A stretch of 64,000 bases of DNA from Metallyticus violacea (Eukaryota > Arthropoda > Insecta > Mantodea > Metallyticidae). The notes below the pieces were generated by a model. It did no database searches. It was given only the letters and a program-made list of their open reading frames with translations, and was not told the DNA's origin. Location of the stretch: positions 31,695,001-31,759,000 of the forward strand of contig CM060831.1 of assembly GCA_030762175.1 (NCBI GenBank). Direction: 5' to 3'. Position numbers and translations under genes: made by a program. The number at the start of each line of letters is the position of its first letter. Positions within the stretch are counted from its first letter, which is position 1. Positions 24,041 to 36,657 of the stretch are shown in pieces.

Positions 24041-24092
24041 GAAGAAGAAGAAGAAGAAGAAGAAGAAGAAGAAGAAGAAGAAGAAGAAGAAG
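24041..24092 (+). repeat. (GAA)n tail of the LINE fragment
   Basis: About seventeen GAA units directly follow the C-terminal coding remnant. A simple-repeat tail in place of poly(A) is known in several LINE clades. Confidence 0.8.
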
Positions 24093-24239
24093 GATATCTA
24101 CATTGAAATGCCTGTAGTCCACTGCCTAAGACATGAGTTGAAATTCTCGCGCTGATAAGCTCCTTGAAAATGATGTTTCAGCAGAAGCCGTGTTGTGGTA
24201 TTCAGAGTAATTAGTACGATGTATTATAAGAATGGCTTG

Positions 24240-25080
24240 TCGTGTTTTTATCAAACAGTTTGTGTACGTGGAGGCGCCATAAAACACGAAGGAGGTATGT
24301 GCGACTTCCATGAGCAGCTAGAGAGGTCTGCCAAATGTTCGAACGAAGCACGAAGGAAATCGATTATTCAGCCTTCAAGGAAACTTCAGATACCACGTGT
24401 GACTGTGCAAAAGATTCTCAGATGTTTTGTTCATTTTATTTATTTATGGACGCTCTTTAACAGCTCAGGTCTTCAACGTCCCATTCAAACCAGGGCGTGA
24501 AACGGCAAACAATTTTTGCTCAGAGGCCTCTTCTTTCAGGCTTGAGGTTCTTTTTTGTGCCGTAAATGTACGACACGGAGCCCACGACTTTACTTCCCTT
24601 TCGAAGGAAGCCATACTTAGGATTTTTACGACCGAAAAAAATTCATCGATTCTGGCCGGGTTTGAACGCGCGATCTCGGCTTTAGAAGATTCTCAGATAG
24701 CGGCTGTGTAGCAAGGCTTACAGCCGGACTAAGGCTAAACGGAAGTCAAAGCGATACAAACGTAGTTGCTTATGATATGCTCGTCGAATGAACTGACGGA
24801 AATCCAGTGGTTTTGATAAACAACTTTTTCCCACGAAGCCACATTACAAGATTGGGCAGAATGTGTGACTCTTGGATTCACAGACTGCATATTGTCTCAT
24901 GAAACAAAAGCGAGACGGTCCGAAAGTGAACATTTGATGAACGTCTTTCCACGGAATAACTGGTTTCAACAAGATCCCACTGGTCGCTCGATGTTAGTTG
25001 ATCTGGAGGAAAATTTTTCCATAAATTGCATAAATTGAGCTGAATGCCGGCATAGTCTTTTACATCCCCTTAGCATCAAA
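24240..25080 (+). pseudogene. HTH-DDE transposase relic, split by a SINE
   Basis: Before the SINE the plus strand encodes VRGGAIKHEG, CSNEARRKSI and SRKLQIPRVTVQKILR. The last matches the RELQIPQ.TVHKVLR helix of DUF4817-type insect transposases. After the SINE come VQGLQPD-like (the usual QALKPND), a decayed FSHEATL where FSDEATF is expected (first catalytic position), an ETKRDGPKVN-like segment for HERDSPKVNV, and a WFQQDP remnant of the second catalytic motif. The frame changes several times. The order of motifs is right for the family and the C-terminus is missing. Confidence 0.65.
24411..24698 (-). mobile_element. SINE family 1, 5'-truncated, with 13-bp target duplication
   Basis: AAGATTCTCAGAT occurs at 24411-24423 and again at 24686-24698, bracketing a minus-strand SINE body (24424-24685). 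The copy stops just past box B (GGGTTTGAACG in reverse), so the tRNA-like 5' end is truncated. The tail and body segments are well conserved. The insertion lies inside the transposase relic and separates its KILR and VQGLQPD-like motifs, which dates the SINE after the DNA transposon. Confidence 0.95.
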
Positions 25081-26479
25081 TAGGTTTTTTTCCTATGAAT
25101 CTACACGAAGTACAAAGTGAAGGGCCTTTGAGATCTTCGTACTTGTAATGGGGAAGCTGTTGATGCCCTCGGACAGAAATGGGACATGGTAAGGATATCC
25201 TTTGTGCCACCAAAGAGGATCATATAAAAACGTATTAATCACTTTTATTGTCATTTCTAGAAAGTTGCGGTCTATACCGAAAAGTTGCAGAAACCAGTCG
25301 GATTGGGAAGCTTCCCTGACTGCCAATCTTTGCCATATTTCACACATGCCGTGTACATAGTGTGGGTGACAGGCAATTGTTTGATGTGTTAGCTCTAGTT
25401 ATTATTTCTGAATATAAGCTTCTTCGTGTAACAAATAATAAAAAAGATGTGTATTTTTTAAACTTAAACCAATGGATCTATTTTAATATTATTTCACTAA
25501 ATTATACTTAGTTGCAGCTTGATATTAATAAAAAAATCCATTAGGGAATGAGTAACCAATACGGTATTCTTAAACCATATTGAGCACAAAATGGTCAACT
25601 GCCTAACATTAAATAAATATTATATATAATCTGTTAGCATGCAATAAATACTAAGTTTTATTTATATTGTTACAATTGTACAAAATTCAAGATACTGAGT
25701 TTGACTCCCAGATGAAGAAGAACTAGATACAGGCAGTATTACATGTTCTGCCATAAGCTAAATAAAGTTGTGAACAGGAAATATGTCATAAGCAGCAAAG
25801 CTGTGTTCTAAAAAAATCTCCTGTTTTGGTAAGAAGACGATGAAATGGGAGTACGAAGAAGAGCTAGACACTATCAGCCCGAATTATCATTAATGCACCC
25901 AATAATAGGGAAACAACATATCAAAACAGAACAGGTAAGTCAAGTTCAGTTCAGTTGGATCTAAAAGTAAAGAATCTTGGTTCCTCAATATAGTGAGGGA
26001 TATGAGAATATGTAGGTATCTGTTGTGCACAGTATGGCCACGTGGGATTGACAGAAGAGGATAAAGGCCCACTTATATGCCAAAAATGCGAAAAGTTAAG
26101 TATTGAGAAACGCCCAGTAAGCGGTTTCTAACAATAAATTCTTCTTCCTTTAAAAGTGACATTTCCCCCCCATTTTCCTTGATACATATTCTTGCCTTGA
26201 ATTTATAAGTAAATACATTGAGTAGTAGTATTCCCAAGTCAGAAAATATACTACTTTAAAATGATGTCCCTGTAGTTCATTATAGTATTTTAATTTCCAT
26301 CAACATTTTATTTTAAATACAATAAAAGCTGTTTAAATGCCAAAACCTATTTATAAAAAATTAATTAATGGGAATCTTATCTATACCATATTGAATATGG
26401 TTACCTTAAGAACATTTTTATTTACATAAGTGTTTTAATTACAAACAAAGATTCTTTATTGCTATCCAGTTTTAAGTAA
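25081..26479. other. AT-rich DNA, no gene seen
   Basis: The minus-strand frame 25093-25347 is unassigned. A GAGTTTGACTCCC word at 25695 resembles a box B but has no partner box A. Confidence 0.45.
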
Positions 26480-26890
26480 GGGACGATAATAATGCTTAAA
26501 TATTTAACAAATATACCTCCAAGCAGCAATAAAAATCAGCAATGTCAGAACACGTAATAATGAACAAACACCATAATGATTTTGACATCAAAAATAGTTT
26601 GACAATTAACCTCTATCTCCACAAGAGAATCATCAGGGAAAGTACTGAAACGTTTAAAGATAGTAAAACCATAAATAAAGAAAAGGGCAAACTTTTGGAT
26701 CACACTTGTAAGACACTGCTTAATAAAGCGGTGTAACTAGCCAGACAGTAGCCAGTAAGACGTGCAGTAGGCCTAACTAGCTCCTGCCATATGAGGTAAC
26801 TGCAAATGCGGAATGATCCCGTGAAGATCTAAGGAAGCGAAACGTTGGATACAAATCAATCACTCCAGCTAACACCGGAAGCTCGAAACT
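26480..26890 (+). mobile_element. Penelope-like element, 3' end with endonuclease C-terminus
   Basis: The frame at 26542-26736 encodes MSEHVIMNKHHNDFD, then YLHKRIIRESTETFKDS, NKEKGKLLDHTCKTLLN. This matches the pattern AEH....H..DF, Y..RIIREA.EI.K, N...G..L...W near the C-terminus of Penelope-like elements with a GIY-YIG endonuclease. The following 150 bases end in GAAGCGAAACGTTGGAT, a type of tail seen in such elements. The reverse transcriptase and the GIY-YIG core are not present. It is next to a minus-strand reverse-transcriptase relic, tail to tail. Confidence 0.65.
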
Positions 26891-26909
26891 TCTATAAATA
26901 TACCTATAC

Positions 26910-27480
26910 ACAAATCTAAGGTGGGGGAAAGTTGCACATTTTAACTATAGAATATAATGACTTTCACAAATTCGCTGGAATATTTTAAAGATCTTTAATG
27001 CAAATGATATGTAAATATTAAGCGAGAGTAGGTTTTTGTCAAACCGATTCTTTAATGTTATTGTTTACTTCATTTCCAATTCTATACCAGTTGACAGCAC
27101 TATATATTACTGCTGTGACGTCGCACATATAATGTTTTCTAATTTAATTTCTAACTAATAATTTATGTAAATTAAAACTAATGTGGGCTTTAGAACAGTT
27201 CTTTGAGTGACGTCAGTATTTATTTTAAGAACATCACTAATTTTGTCATTAATTTTTGTTATCTGATAAATGCGATTAGAAAACCTATCTAATTCCTAGA
27301 GGGTCGGGGTTATGAACAGTAGTCCGCGTCAAAGGTTTTCCGAATATCCACAAAAAATGCCTAGATTTTCTTACGCATTATATAATTCTTGAATGGTTCT
27401 GGAGGTCAGGTTCATACAACATATGCGTATTCAAATTGTCACGAAGTCGAACTGATTTTTATATAGGAACAGTGTGATAA
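26910..27480 (-). pseudogene. Non-LTR reverse transcriptase relic
   Basis: Read on the minus strand: FRDNLNT-like, then FFVDIRKTFDA (the first catalytic aspartate region, usually DI.KAFD), YLSDNKN-like, DVTQRTVLKPTLVLIYIN (usual GVPQGSVLGPLLFLIYIND), CDVTAVIYS where FADDTA is expected, and NLLSLNI. Order and spacing fit the palm and fingers of a Jockey/CR1-type reverse transcriptase. The catalytic ADD is mutated and many stops and frame changes occur. No endonuclease domain was identified upstream. Confidence 0.7.
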
Positions 27481-30100
27481 AACTACATAATAACAAGGTA
27501 TATATTTCAGAATGTTTAATTGGAAAACCCCCCAAGACTACATAAAGAAGAACTACAAAGCTTTAATAAAAATGATCAGTACGATTCATAGGGAAAGAAG
27601 CGTTAAGATACTAAGGAAAATTGATTCCAAGACACTAACAATGAAACATAATCCTTTTTAAGACCTCGGCAGGCGCCAGAAAAGGTAATGTTTCTTTTTA
27701 CTGTCTGCGTCATGCACCTCCTGGTAATATAACTTCTAAAGAGCCAGGAAATTATCTCGTTTTATGGCAGATATGCGATGACAGCTACATTTACTGCTAC
27801 TCTGTCAGAAAATGTTACGCATGGCGATTTTTTAAAACTGGATTACGTCACCTTTTCTGTAGACCATGTAGATGCGGTGGGGCGAAAAATATTACAGCAA
27901 TAATCATAAATTATAAAGTTGATCTGCTGCAGCAAGGTCTGACATGTTTCCTTTATGTATCTCAACCTCTTTTTCATGTTTGGGGAATGGACAGTTACAT
28001 ATGAACACGCTGAAATACAGTGATCTTGACACGAAACAATCCACCAGTGCAATCCACCAGAAAATAGAAATATATATATATACATATATATACAATAAAC
28101 AGATGAAGAAAAAGACACGAAATTCCTTAAATGTCCTGAAAATAGGAGGTTTCTTGAAGGCAGCGCTGGAGATTTAATGGAGATGAGAAATGCACGGATG
28201 GTTTCTTTACGTTCACATATGGTACAGCGATATTACCATAGGTAAGGTCATCTGCCCGGCAACAAATGAATTGAATCTGCGTTAAATTTTATATGATAAA
28301 CAGATATTGAGATAAGATCGGTGTCATTGCAACGATAGTAAACAGGGCTTAAACACGAGCTTGAGTTTGTATCATGGATGCAATTTGTTGAGTACTATAT
28401 GCGTCTTAAAAATTATAAAATCCTTCCATTTAAAACTCTGACGTTACCCCCCCCCCAGAGCCCCATAAGAGTACCCATTTAAGTTTTGCACATGGCTTTA
28501 TTATGAAGACTCCTTCCTTAATTAGTTTTGGTTTTATCGCTCCATTTAAGAGGTACTGACGTGTTACAGTGTCTTTGCCGCAAACCTAATATTATTCGGT
28601 TTTCACCCCGGTCAAATTATGTATAACAGCAATTTGATTAATTCATTAAAGAAAACAGAAACCTTATATGTGAACTGTAATTCTCGTAACTCTTGGCGGT
28701 CTACGTTGTTCTGAATGCAAGCTCTTCAGTTGCTGTCTGCTGCGCAACTAAATCCGTACTTCTCGTGTCGGAAGACTTGCAGGCGCAGCCTTAAGCCTTA
28801 ACACCGAAGAGCAAAATGGTAACGCAGAAACTTGGAGCCTTATCGTTTAGTCCCTCTCACTTAAGAAGCATGAATTAATTAATCCTCTTAATTGTTCAGG
28901 TACCGAAACAATTGCCACATCAAGGGTATAATGCAATTTTGTAATGTATCTCTCACTTTGCTACGGATTGTTCGAACATCAACAATAATAACAGTAACAA
29001 TAAGCATTTACACAACTTTATTTATTTTCTAAATTAATTATATTAGTTTCTATTAAAATACTATATACTATATATGAGAGAAAATCATTAAATAACAGGA
29101 ATTTTAATATTTTTTAACAAAAACTATTCCTTATTTTTCTACCTTATGAATACCCCTAAGAAAGAAGCTTTTGACATGACTTTTAATCAACTTTTCACCA
29201 GTATCCGGTTGGGTACCAATGTATCAATTCTATCTTTCTCTCTCAGTGCCGGCTCACGTCAGCATAAATCCGGGATGCACAACTTTAGTACTACTACTGC
29301 TGAATATAGATTCCAAGCTTCTAGAATCTTAATAATTAGAATTAGCACTCTTATGTGCGTGGCTGAACACACAATAGAAAGAGAAAGAAAAAATAATTAA
29401 AACAACGTAGTAACGCAACTATTTAAAAAAAATCATTCTCCAGATTTTCATGCAATGAACTAATCGATGATCCTCTAATGTCTGGAATCTTCAGGATGAA
29501 GCCCGTCTACTTCTTGTATTTTGAAAGTACAGTTTAACTCAAATAAATACTTGGAGTTGAGCTACACAGGTTTTTATTTTAGTTTTCAGTTCCAACGGTC
29601 GCAAAGAATGTAAGTTGCATGGTGTTTATTTATTTATTACATTAGGTTAACACAAAACGAAATGAAGCAACAATTTCCTGAATCCGCAGAAAACTTCAAT
29701 GGCCTGTCATTCAGCGAAGAGCTATCCACTAATAAAAAGACTGACTACAGTTTCTGGAGAGTACGTGAATTATTGTTACTTCAAATATTGTTTGATAATG
29801 AAATAACTGAAAATTTTCTTTATTGATGTGTTGCTATTGCGATGGGTTTCAGCTGGTGCAGACACACAATGGCGCTTATGGGAACGAGGCTCCCTCTCAT
29901 ATCTCCCGGTCAAAATACTGCAGGTTTGTCGAGATATTAATTTGTATCGAAGAGCAAACTATGCTGTTTTTCTTAAACGCACAAAATACATTAAGCAATA
30001 GTTATAAAAAATTTAACGTTGAATGCTTTGGGGTAGTGCAAACAACCTCCTACAGAAATCGCCCCTGTACATCCTGATTCATTATAACGTACTCAGAACT
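27481..30100. other. AT-rich DNA, no gene seen
   Basis: Includes a (TA)n-like tract near 28068-28093 and a run of ten C at 28446-28455. Open frames of 60-91 codons are unassigned. No transposon ends recognised. Confidence 0.45.
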
Positions 30101-33100
30101 ATTCTTCTGCCAAAATTTGATAAAGAAAAGTATCTGCTCTATGATCGTTAGGGCCCAAGTCATTTGCCGCGCACTTTATGTTCGCAAAAAACTGCCTTGT
30201 GACCCATCTAAGATAGTTTTCTATACCCTAGTTCACCATGGGTAATACAGAGCCTAACCTTGAATTCCGTCATCAAAAGTGACTCTCCGGTAATCAGGGA
30301 TTCGCTGCTTGATCCACTGCTGTCTCAATTGCAACGCAAGCTGTTTTAGCACTCCAGTGTTCATCAGTTCTAAATCTTTCCACCCATTACAACTGGATGT
30401 TGAATCTTAACTGCGCTGTACATTTCAAAAATTTTACTCCTAGTGATGAATAATATTTTGTTGCTCTTTGACGGTGCAATTCGAATGTGGAGCAGTCATT
30501 TTAGGCGCATACTGCTCAATCGTTATGACGCATGTACTGTGCATTGCTAAGAAGTCATTTTGTTTCTCGAAATAAGATTTTTCGGCGGCATATATTTTGA
30601 ACTTAAAATATTTCTCTTGATATTAGTGTGAGCTTTGACATTGCATATTTACTGAGAGTTGTAGTTGTTATGTGTATCTGGAATAGACTTCATTATCTCT
30701 CTCATCTGGATGACTATATACTTTTTTAAATATGAAATCAAAAACTTCACATGGCTACATATGTGAAACCAAATCTCAAATACAGAAAGGGTTACAAACA
30801 TTGTTAACATTTTAATATATACAAAACAAAGCATATTCAAATTAATGTTATTGTTCAATTTGGGTACGTTATATGCTTCCATATTTTAGATTTCCTCAAA
30901 TTGTTCTTAATATTTTTCCGCTCCCTCATCATCACACTCAGTAGTGTATGTATGAATGAAATATATTTTCTAATCTCATTAAACTTACTGGTAGTCGACA
31001 CAGTGGTGAAGAAAACTTTGTCTAGAACAAAGGGTAACATTTGCACAAAAGAGGAAAAGAAGAACAAAGCTAAACTACTTTTAGTGTAATGCTAATTTTT
31101 CTCAAAAGGATTTTAAATTTTGCAGCCAAATCAAATGAAGGTTTCTAGAAAGCTATGTTAGGTTGGTAGACTGCTCTATACGTTTGCCTTGGAACAGATT
31201 CAAGGAATATGCTACAGATTACCTTTGCACACAGACCAGGGTGTAAGAAGTTGCGGATCTAAGAGTATGTTTGTCCTGAGATTCCAACAGGATTAGGGGC
31301 TTACTTCAAATATACAAAATAATTCTTTCTGCAAACTGTATAGTCACTTAACATCGTCAGCGTATGTCTTTGAAGGCCGCAACTCTGTAGCAATTCAAGG
31401 TTTCATCATCTTTCCATGGTAACTTCGGTCAGATTTATCCGTTTATTCCTAGGCGATAATCCACGAGTAGAACCTTCACTCAAAAGGCTGCAAATTCAGT
31501 TTATTGTTTCATTGAGAGTGAGCTTAGAATACCGGTTACTACATGTTACCTGGAGTACAGACATTGCTTTGTTTTTGTTATTGAGTATATTACAATGCTT
31601 GAAGTGTGGATTAAATCTGGGCTGGAACAATGCCTAAAACTCCTGCTAGTATGTCAATAGTAGAATAAAACCCCACTGATAATCGTTCCCACAATTTCTA
31701 CCCGTACCCAAAGACTTCTGCCGTGGGATTCACAGCCTCTAGAAATAGCATTTGTTTGTATTCAACTCTCCATTTTGATGAAAAGTTGTGCCTGCAAAGT
31801 TTGTAGACAAAACACTTGTTGGCACGTCCTTTTGCCAGAAGGCTGAGTTGATGAAATGGTCAATGAAATTCAGTGACGTTTTAGCAGGTGTGCACTGGCT
31901 AGTGATAAGCGCCGTATTAGCTGCAACAATAAGGTGTATTGTATAGCAAAATTTTTTCTTGCTTTCGTGAAATTTCTAGTATTCTGGCTGCACGTTGGGC
32001 ATGGAGAATAGCCTAATATCTTCGAAAGAAAAGCTAAAAGTCGTAGTCGCAATATGTAAGAATGTTTTCATGCCATACAGTAAAAATGCTAGCGCGATGT
32101 ACTTGCATTCAAGGTCATTAATTTTTAACTCTGGAGGACCGTTTCCTCAGAGCTATATATCTATAATTAGAGGAACTTAATGGAATTTAGCGGTAGCGTA
32201 AAGGAACGAAAATGAAAACAGAACATATGTGGTTTTTTTCAAAAGTAAGAGACATGTTTAATCGCTCATATTTTCTTCAATCTTAAAAATTCTGGCACTG
32301 CTTATTACACATGAAATAGGATAATTTACATCACAACCCATTACCATATCTTAGTCCAAGGAAAAATAAGTGATTAACTCTTTTATGGTTCATTTAACAC
32401 TTGCCTAGAACCCCAACAATTTGCGAAATATTTCAAGTCCATATTCATTTACTACGGAGATTTTGAACGAAGTAAATTTTAGCACCTGCCACGACTAGAC
32501 ACAGGACGGCGCCTGCATCTACCACGGCAAAACGCAAGGACAAATGGTATATTTAAAACCTGTCACATCTTGGATAACTTCCCGATGTCATCGTTACATT
32601 TTGAAACGCTTTGCAACTTGGAGCTATAGGTCACAGGTAGAAGGCAAGGCTCTGCCAAGATTACACAGTATTTATTATTTTTCCCCAGAAATATCTCTTT
32701 TGTTAGAGGATATTGCGCTAGCATTCTTTGCTGGTATCCACTACAAGCACATACTTCTGGCATGCTCTTCAAAACAATATTTTCAGAATGTCGAAGATTG
32801 CCTCACTATAGGTATACAAGATTTTAGAAGATCTTGAAGCTAAAGCTTACCTGAAGTCGTCTCCCCGACCATCCCTCCCCAAGCTATACTCAAGTCTTCA
32901 ATTTCTTTTAATTTTCTTCGCTATAACCCGAGAATATCTTTCGGCAAAGTGAATGGGAGGTGGCAAATGAATGAATAAAAAGTTAAATAAAACAGCCCCC
33001 TTCCGTATGATAAAAGCCTGAAGACGTAGTTACTTCTTTATAAAAGTCTATGAATGAGAACCAGCGAGACATTTCCTGAAGGACGGAATGGTCATTAATG

Positions 33101-33300
33101 TTATCTATTAATAATTATGAAAGCTATTTTTACGAAGCGTTTAAGGAGATCATTTGCGATCTAAATATGGAAATTTCCCAATAATCTTCAAGTAAACGTT
33201 TCCACTTATTTTCTATAAACAAAAGTTTGCGCATAAATTACTACAAATAAAAATATATAATTCTCTTTGTAGATCCCACTAGTTGAAAGTCAGTGAAGGC
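30101..33300. other. Unassigned DNA, no gene seen
   Basis: Open frames up to 97 codons (32544-32837 plus) show no recognisable motif. No tRNA-like boxes, terminal repeats or microsatellites of note. Confidence 0.45.
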
Positions 33301-36300
33301 GGAATACAAAGTATGATTGGTTAATACTTCTTTATTGGCAGGGAGACTTCTTACGCATGCGTAAATGTACCAAGTACTCAAACAACATTAAAACAACGCT
33401 CTTTTCAAGAAATCAATAAATTATGTGTTCTCTGTTTTAATGTTTGCAGCTTATTGTTTATATAAGTAATAACCCTTGCCAAATGTTAATTAAAAAGTTA
33501 AATGAATATGTTTACACAATTATAATTTTATTTTGCCACTTATAACACGATCTTTACTTACTAACTAAATGTAGGCAGAAAGTGAAAAGAGAAGAGAAAT
33601 ATGCACCGTGTTGCTTAATTATATCAGCAGAAAAATATGACAATAGTTGCTAGCACATTTGTTTACATATAATACTCTTGAGCCATGAAAGTCTGGCACA
33701 GAAAATGGAGCCTGGATCAGACAAATGCAAAGACATGGATCATTCAAGAAATAGAAGACAAAGGCAACAGTCGTTAATGCAAAAAGCAGTCTAAATAATT
33801 AAAACGGAACAACAAACATTATGGGGGGGGGGAAAGAAGCCTAAGTACACCAAGAAACTTTACTAAAAGTTCTGAGCGTCATATAAAGAGTACAAGGTAT
33901 TTTTATGTAGCACAAAGACTTGCGCTAGAGCCTTAGAAATTTAAATTATTTGAACTATTGTCGTGTCTGTAGTAAATGTTCTTTTGAAAGCATAATCCAT
34001 TGATAAATACTAAAAAGAACCTCACTTACCAGAACAGAAATACCTGGAGAAGCCTACGGAAAACGAAAGAAGCAAGAACAAATACATGACAAACAGTGAC
34101 ATGCAAAAAGTGTGAAACATTCTATTAAAAGTGGGAAATTACGACCAGTCTCATGTTCAATATCTCATCACATGAGATTGAATGAGCTACCCCTTAAAGG
34201 AGGCCAGAGCCCTTAATGGGATAAAGAGGCTATTCCATTTATTCATTACAAAAATTGGATAATATCTCTGATCAAACTCTTCTTTCGAAACAGAATGGAT
34301 TAATAAAACGGCATGATTACTTTTGTGTTTTTACAGCTGCTAATACTCGTATTATAGAGAAAAGTAAATGATATAATCTAATTAGTTGCTTATGTACATT
34401 TTGAAAACGTTCTATAGTGGAATGTAATAAAGCATAGGAAATGATAAAAGAAAGGATTTTAGCCAAATATGTTATGAGAACGACCCAAAGCTTATATATT
34501 GAAACGGAAATATTATTAGAATACAAATATAATGAGATTTTAATTAACAATATTGTTAAGTAAAAGTGTTATTACCTACTATCAGATCATCCAGTTATCT
34601 AATCACAGAAGCGACGGCTCGGGACTGCATCGCTTAAGACCAGTCGAGCCACATGAGTCGAGGAGGGCGAGCGAGATTTACCGAACTGCTACGTTGACCT
34701 AAGTTTCACGCCAGTCAGTGAAAGAAACATCAAATGTCCATTCCTAGAGTCTGCTAAAATACTAAATGATAAATACTAAGCCGGATTATTCTATTTCATA
34801 TGAATGTTTATTTATGATTGGGTGTCCGTACCGAGTCCGCTCGTGGAATCACCATATTATTTGAAGATGAAATTCCGGGTGATCGAGTTGCATGTCGTAA
34901 ATTAGTAACATTCACTCATATTAGATGAACCAAAAAATTACATTCGTCAAGAAATTGGCTTAATTTCTGAAAGATAATTAAGAAGAGTAATGAAATTCCA
35001 TAAGCAGCTGCTAAAATGTTTGCCAAACGAAGGCATGCAGTTCTCCTTATACGACATGGGTGAGAACATAACATAACTTTTTAAGTACATTGACGTTTAT
35101 AAAGACTATTACCTTGTTGATTCTACCAGGGACTTTTGTGTTGTCCTATGGTATAGTCCGGCTTATCGCAGATGCCATCTTCGCCGCTGCGTCGGTTATC
35201 AAATAATTTGTAGATCTTAGTACTTTTAATCTATATAATCACGATGCTATAAGAAAGTGAAGCGGGGAATTGTTTTAATACTATTATTTGAGGATAATCA
35301 AATTACCATTGCAAACCACAAAGAGCAAAGTTTAAAGAAAACAATAAAAAATATATATAGTATTGCAATAGTCACGTAAGAAAAAAAAAATTGCATTCCA
35401 AGAAAAAGTAGGTAAATTTAAAAAAAAAAAAATTAAAAAAAATTAAAAGCAATATAAGTAAATAATTTGAATTACTTGATCTACAATGTTGAAATAGACT
35501 GATATCTAGATGCAAATACAAAAATAAGTAAATAGCAGCAAATTTTTGGAACTATAAAATACACATTAACAGAAAATTTTCTGATATCAACAATGTTAAA
35601 AGTTTATGAAAGGATGACCATCCCGGAGTTCACGTGTTGCACACTGACCAGAAGAGAAGAAATTATGACAGAACTGAATGAAAATATTTAGGGAAATAGC
35701 AGGCTATAAATTAATGGAGCATAACACAATATGTACTGCGAATATTAGTAATAAACGGGGGGGGGGGGGCTATATCAACAGAGCATTTTAGATCATATGC
35801 AAAATGTACCTTGAATTCCAAAGAAAAAAATTTAAATTACAAAGCAACAAATGAAAGAATACTAGGATTACTTTAAAATTATGAAAGGATTAATTTAAGA
35901 ATGAAAGCTATTAACAGGAAAAGGCTTCAAACCTACACCGTGTCAAACAGACAGGTGTGTTATTTGGTAAACATGTTCAGATTCTAATTTCATCTCACGT
36001 AGCTTGTTGGTTTATTGATGTTCTGCCTAGGTACATGGCTTATTTAATTCCCAGAATGCCCTGACGAGGTCAGCACATTCGTGTTTCCCATGCAGTAACT
36101 GTAGTTTCTCATTCTTTTATTGCCTTGTGGGTGTAAAGTGAGGTTATGAAAATTTATTTATCAGCCTGCAACCGAGTTAATTGCTAACGGCTAAAATTAC
36201 AACTAAAACCACATTTTCAAATATATATTTTGAAGGTATTAGAAGCATTTTATCTGCTTTGCTACACCAGAGAATACGGTTTTTAATGAACTAACTATAT

Positions 36301-36657
36301 GTATATGCATTTAATTCTCCACCCTGCTATTGCAGAATGTTCCTCCATTATCCTTTGAGAATCTTTTCGTAGTTTACTCTAATTTATTAAAAATTCTTGC
36401 CGTTCTACTAGAGCCGTAGTCTTCTTTGAGTTTCGTGTAATGTTTCGCAAATAACAGCTTTTTTTTTTCAAACAAAAATGATTTGCAACTTCAAAAATGT
36501 TGACACATTAATAAGGAAAAAAGATTATTAGAGCTAATACTAAATCTAGAAATTCATAGTACTAAGTGAAAATGTATCGTTTTTATGGTGATCCCCTTCC
36601 CACTTCAGTTTCTGTTTAATTAGTTTTAATTTTAAAGAGGGTTTATGACATACGATA
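33301..36657. other. AT-rich DNA with two poly-G runs, no gene seen
   Basis: Runs of nine or more G at about 33825-33833 and 35757-35769, and A-rich stretches near 35380-35450. A GC-richer patch at 34605-34730 is unassigned. Confidence 0.45.
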
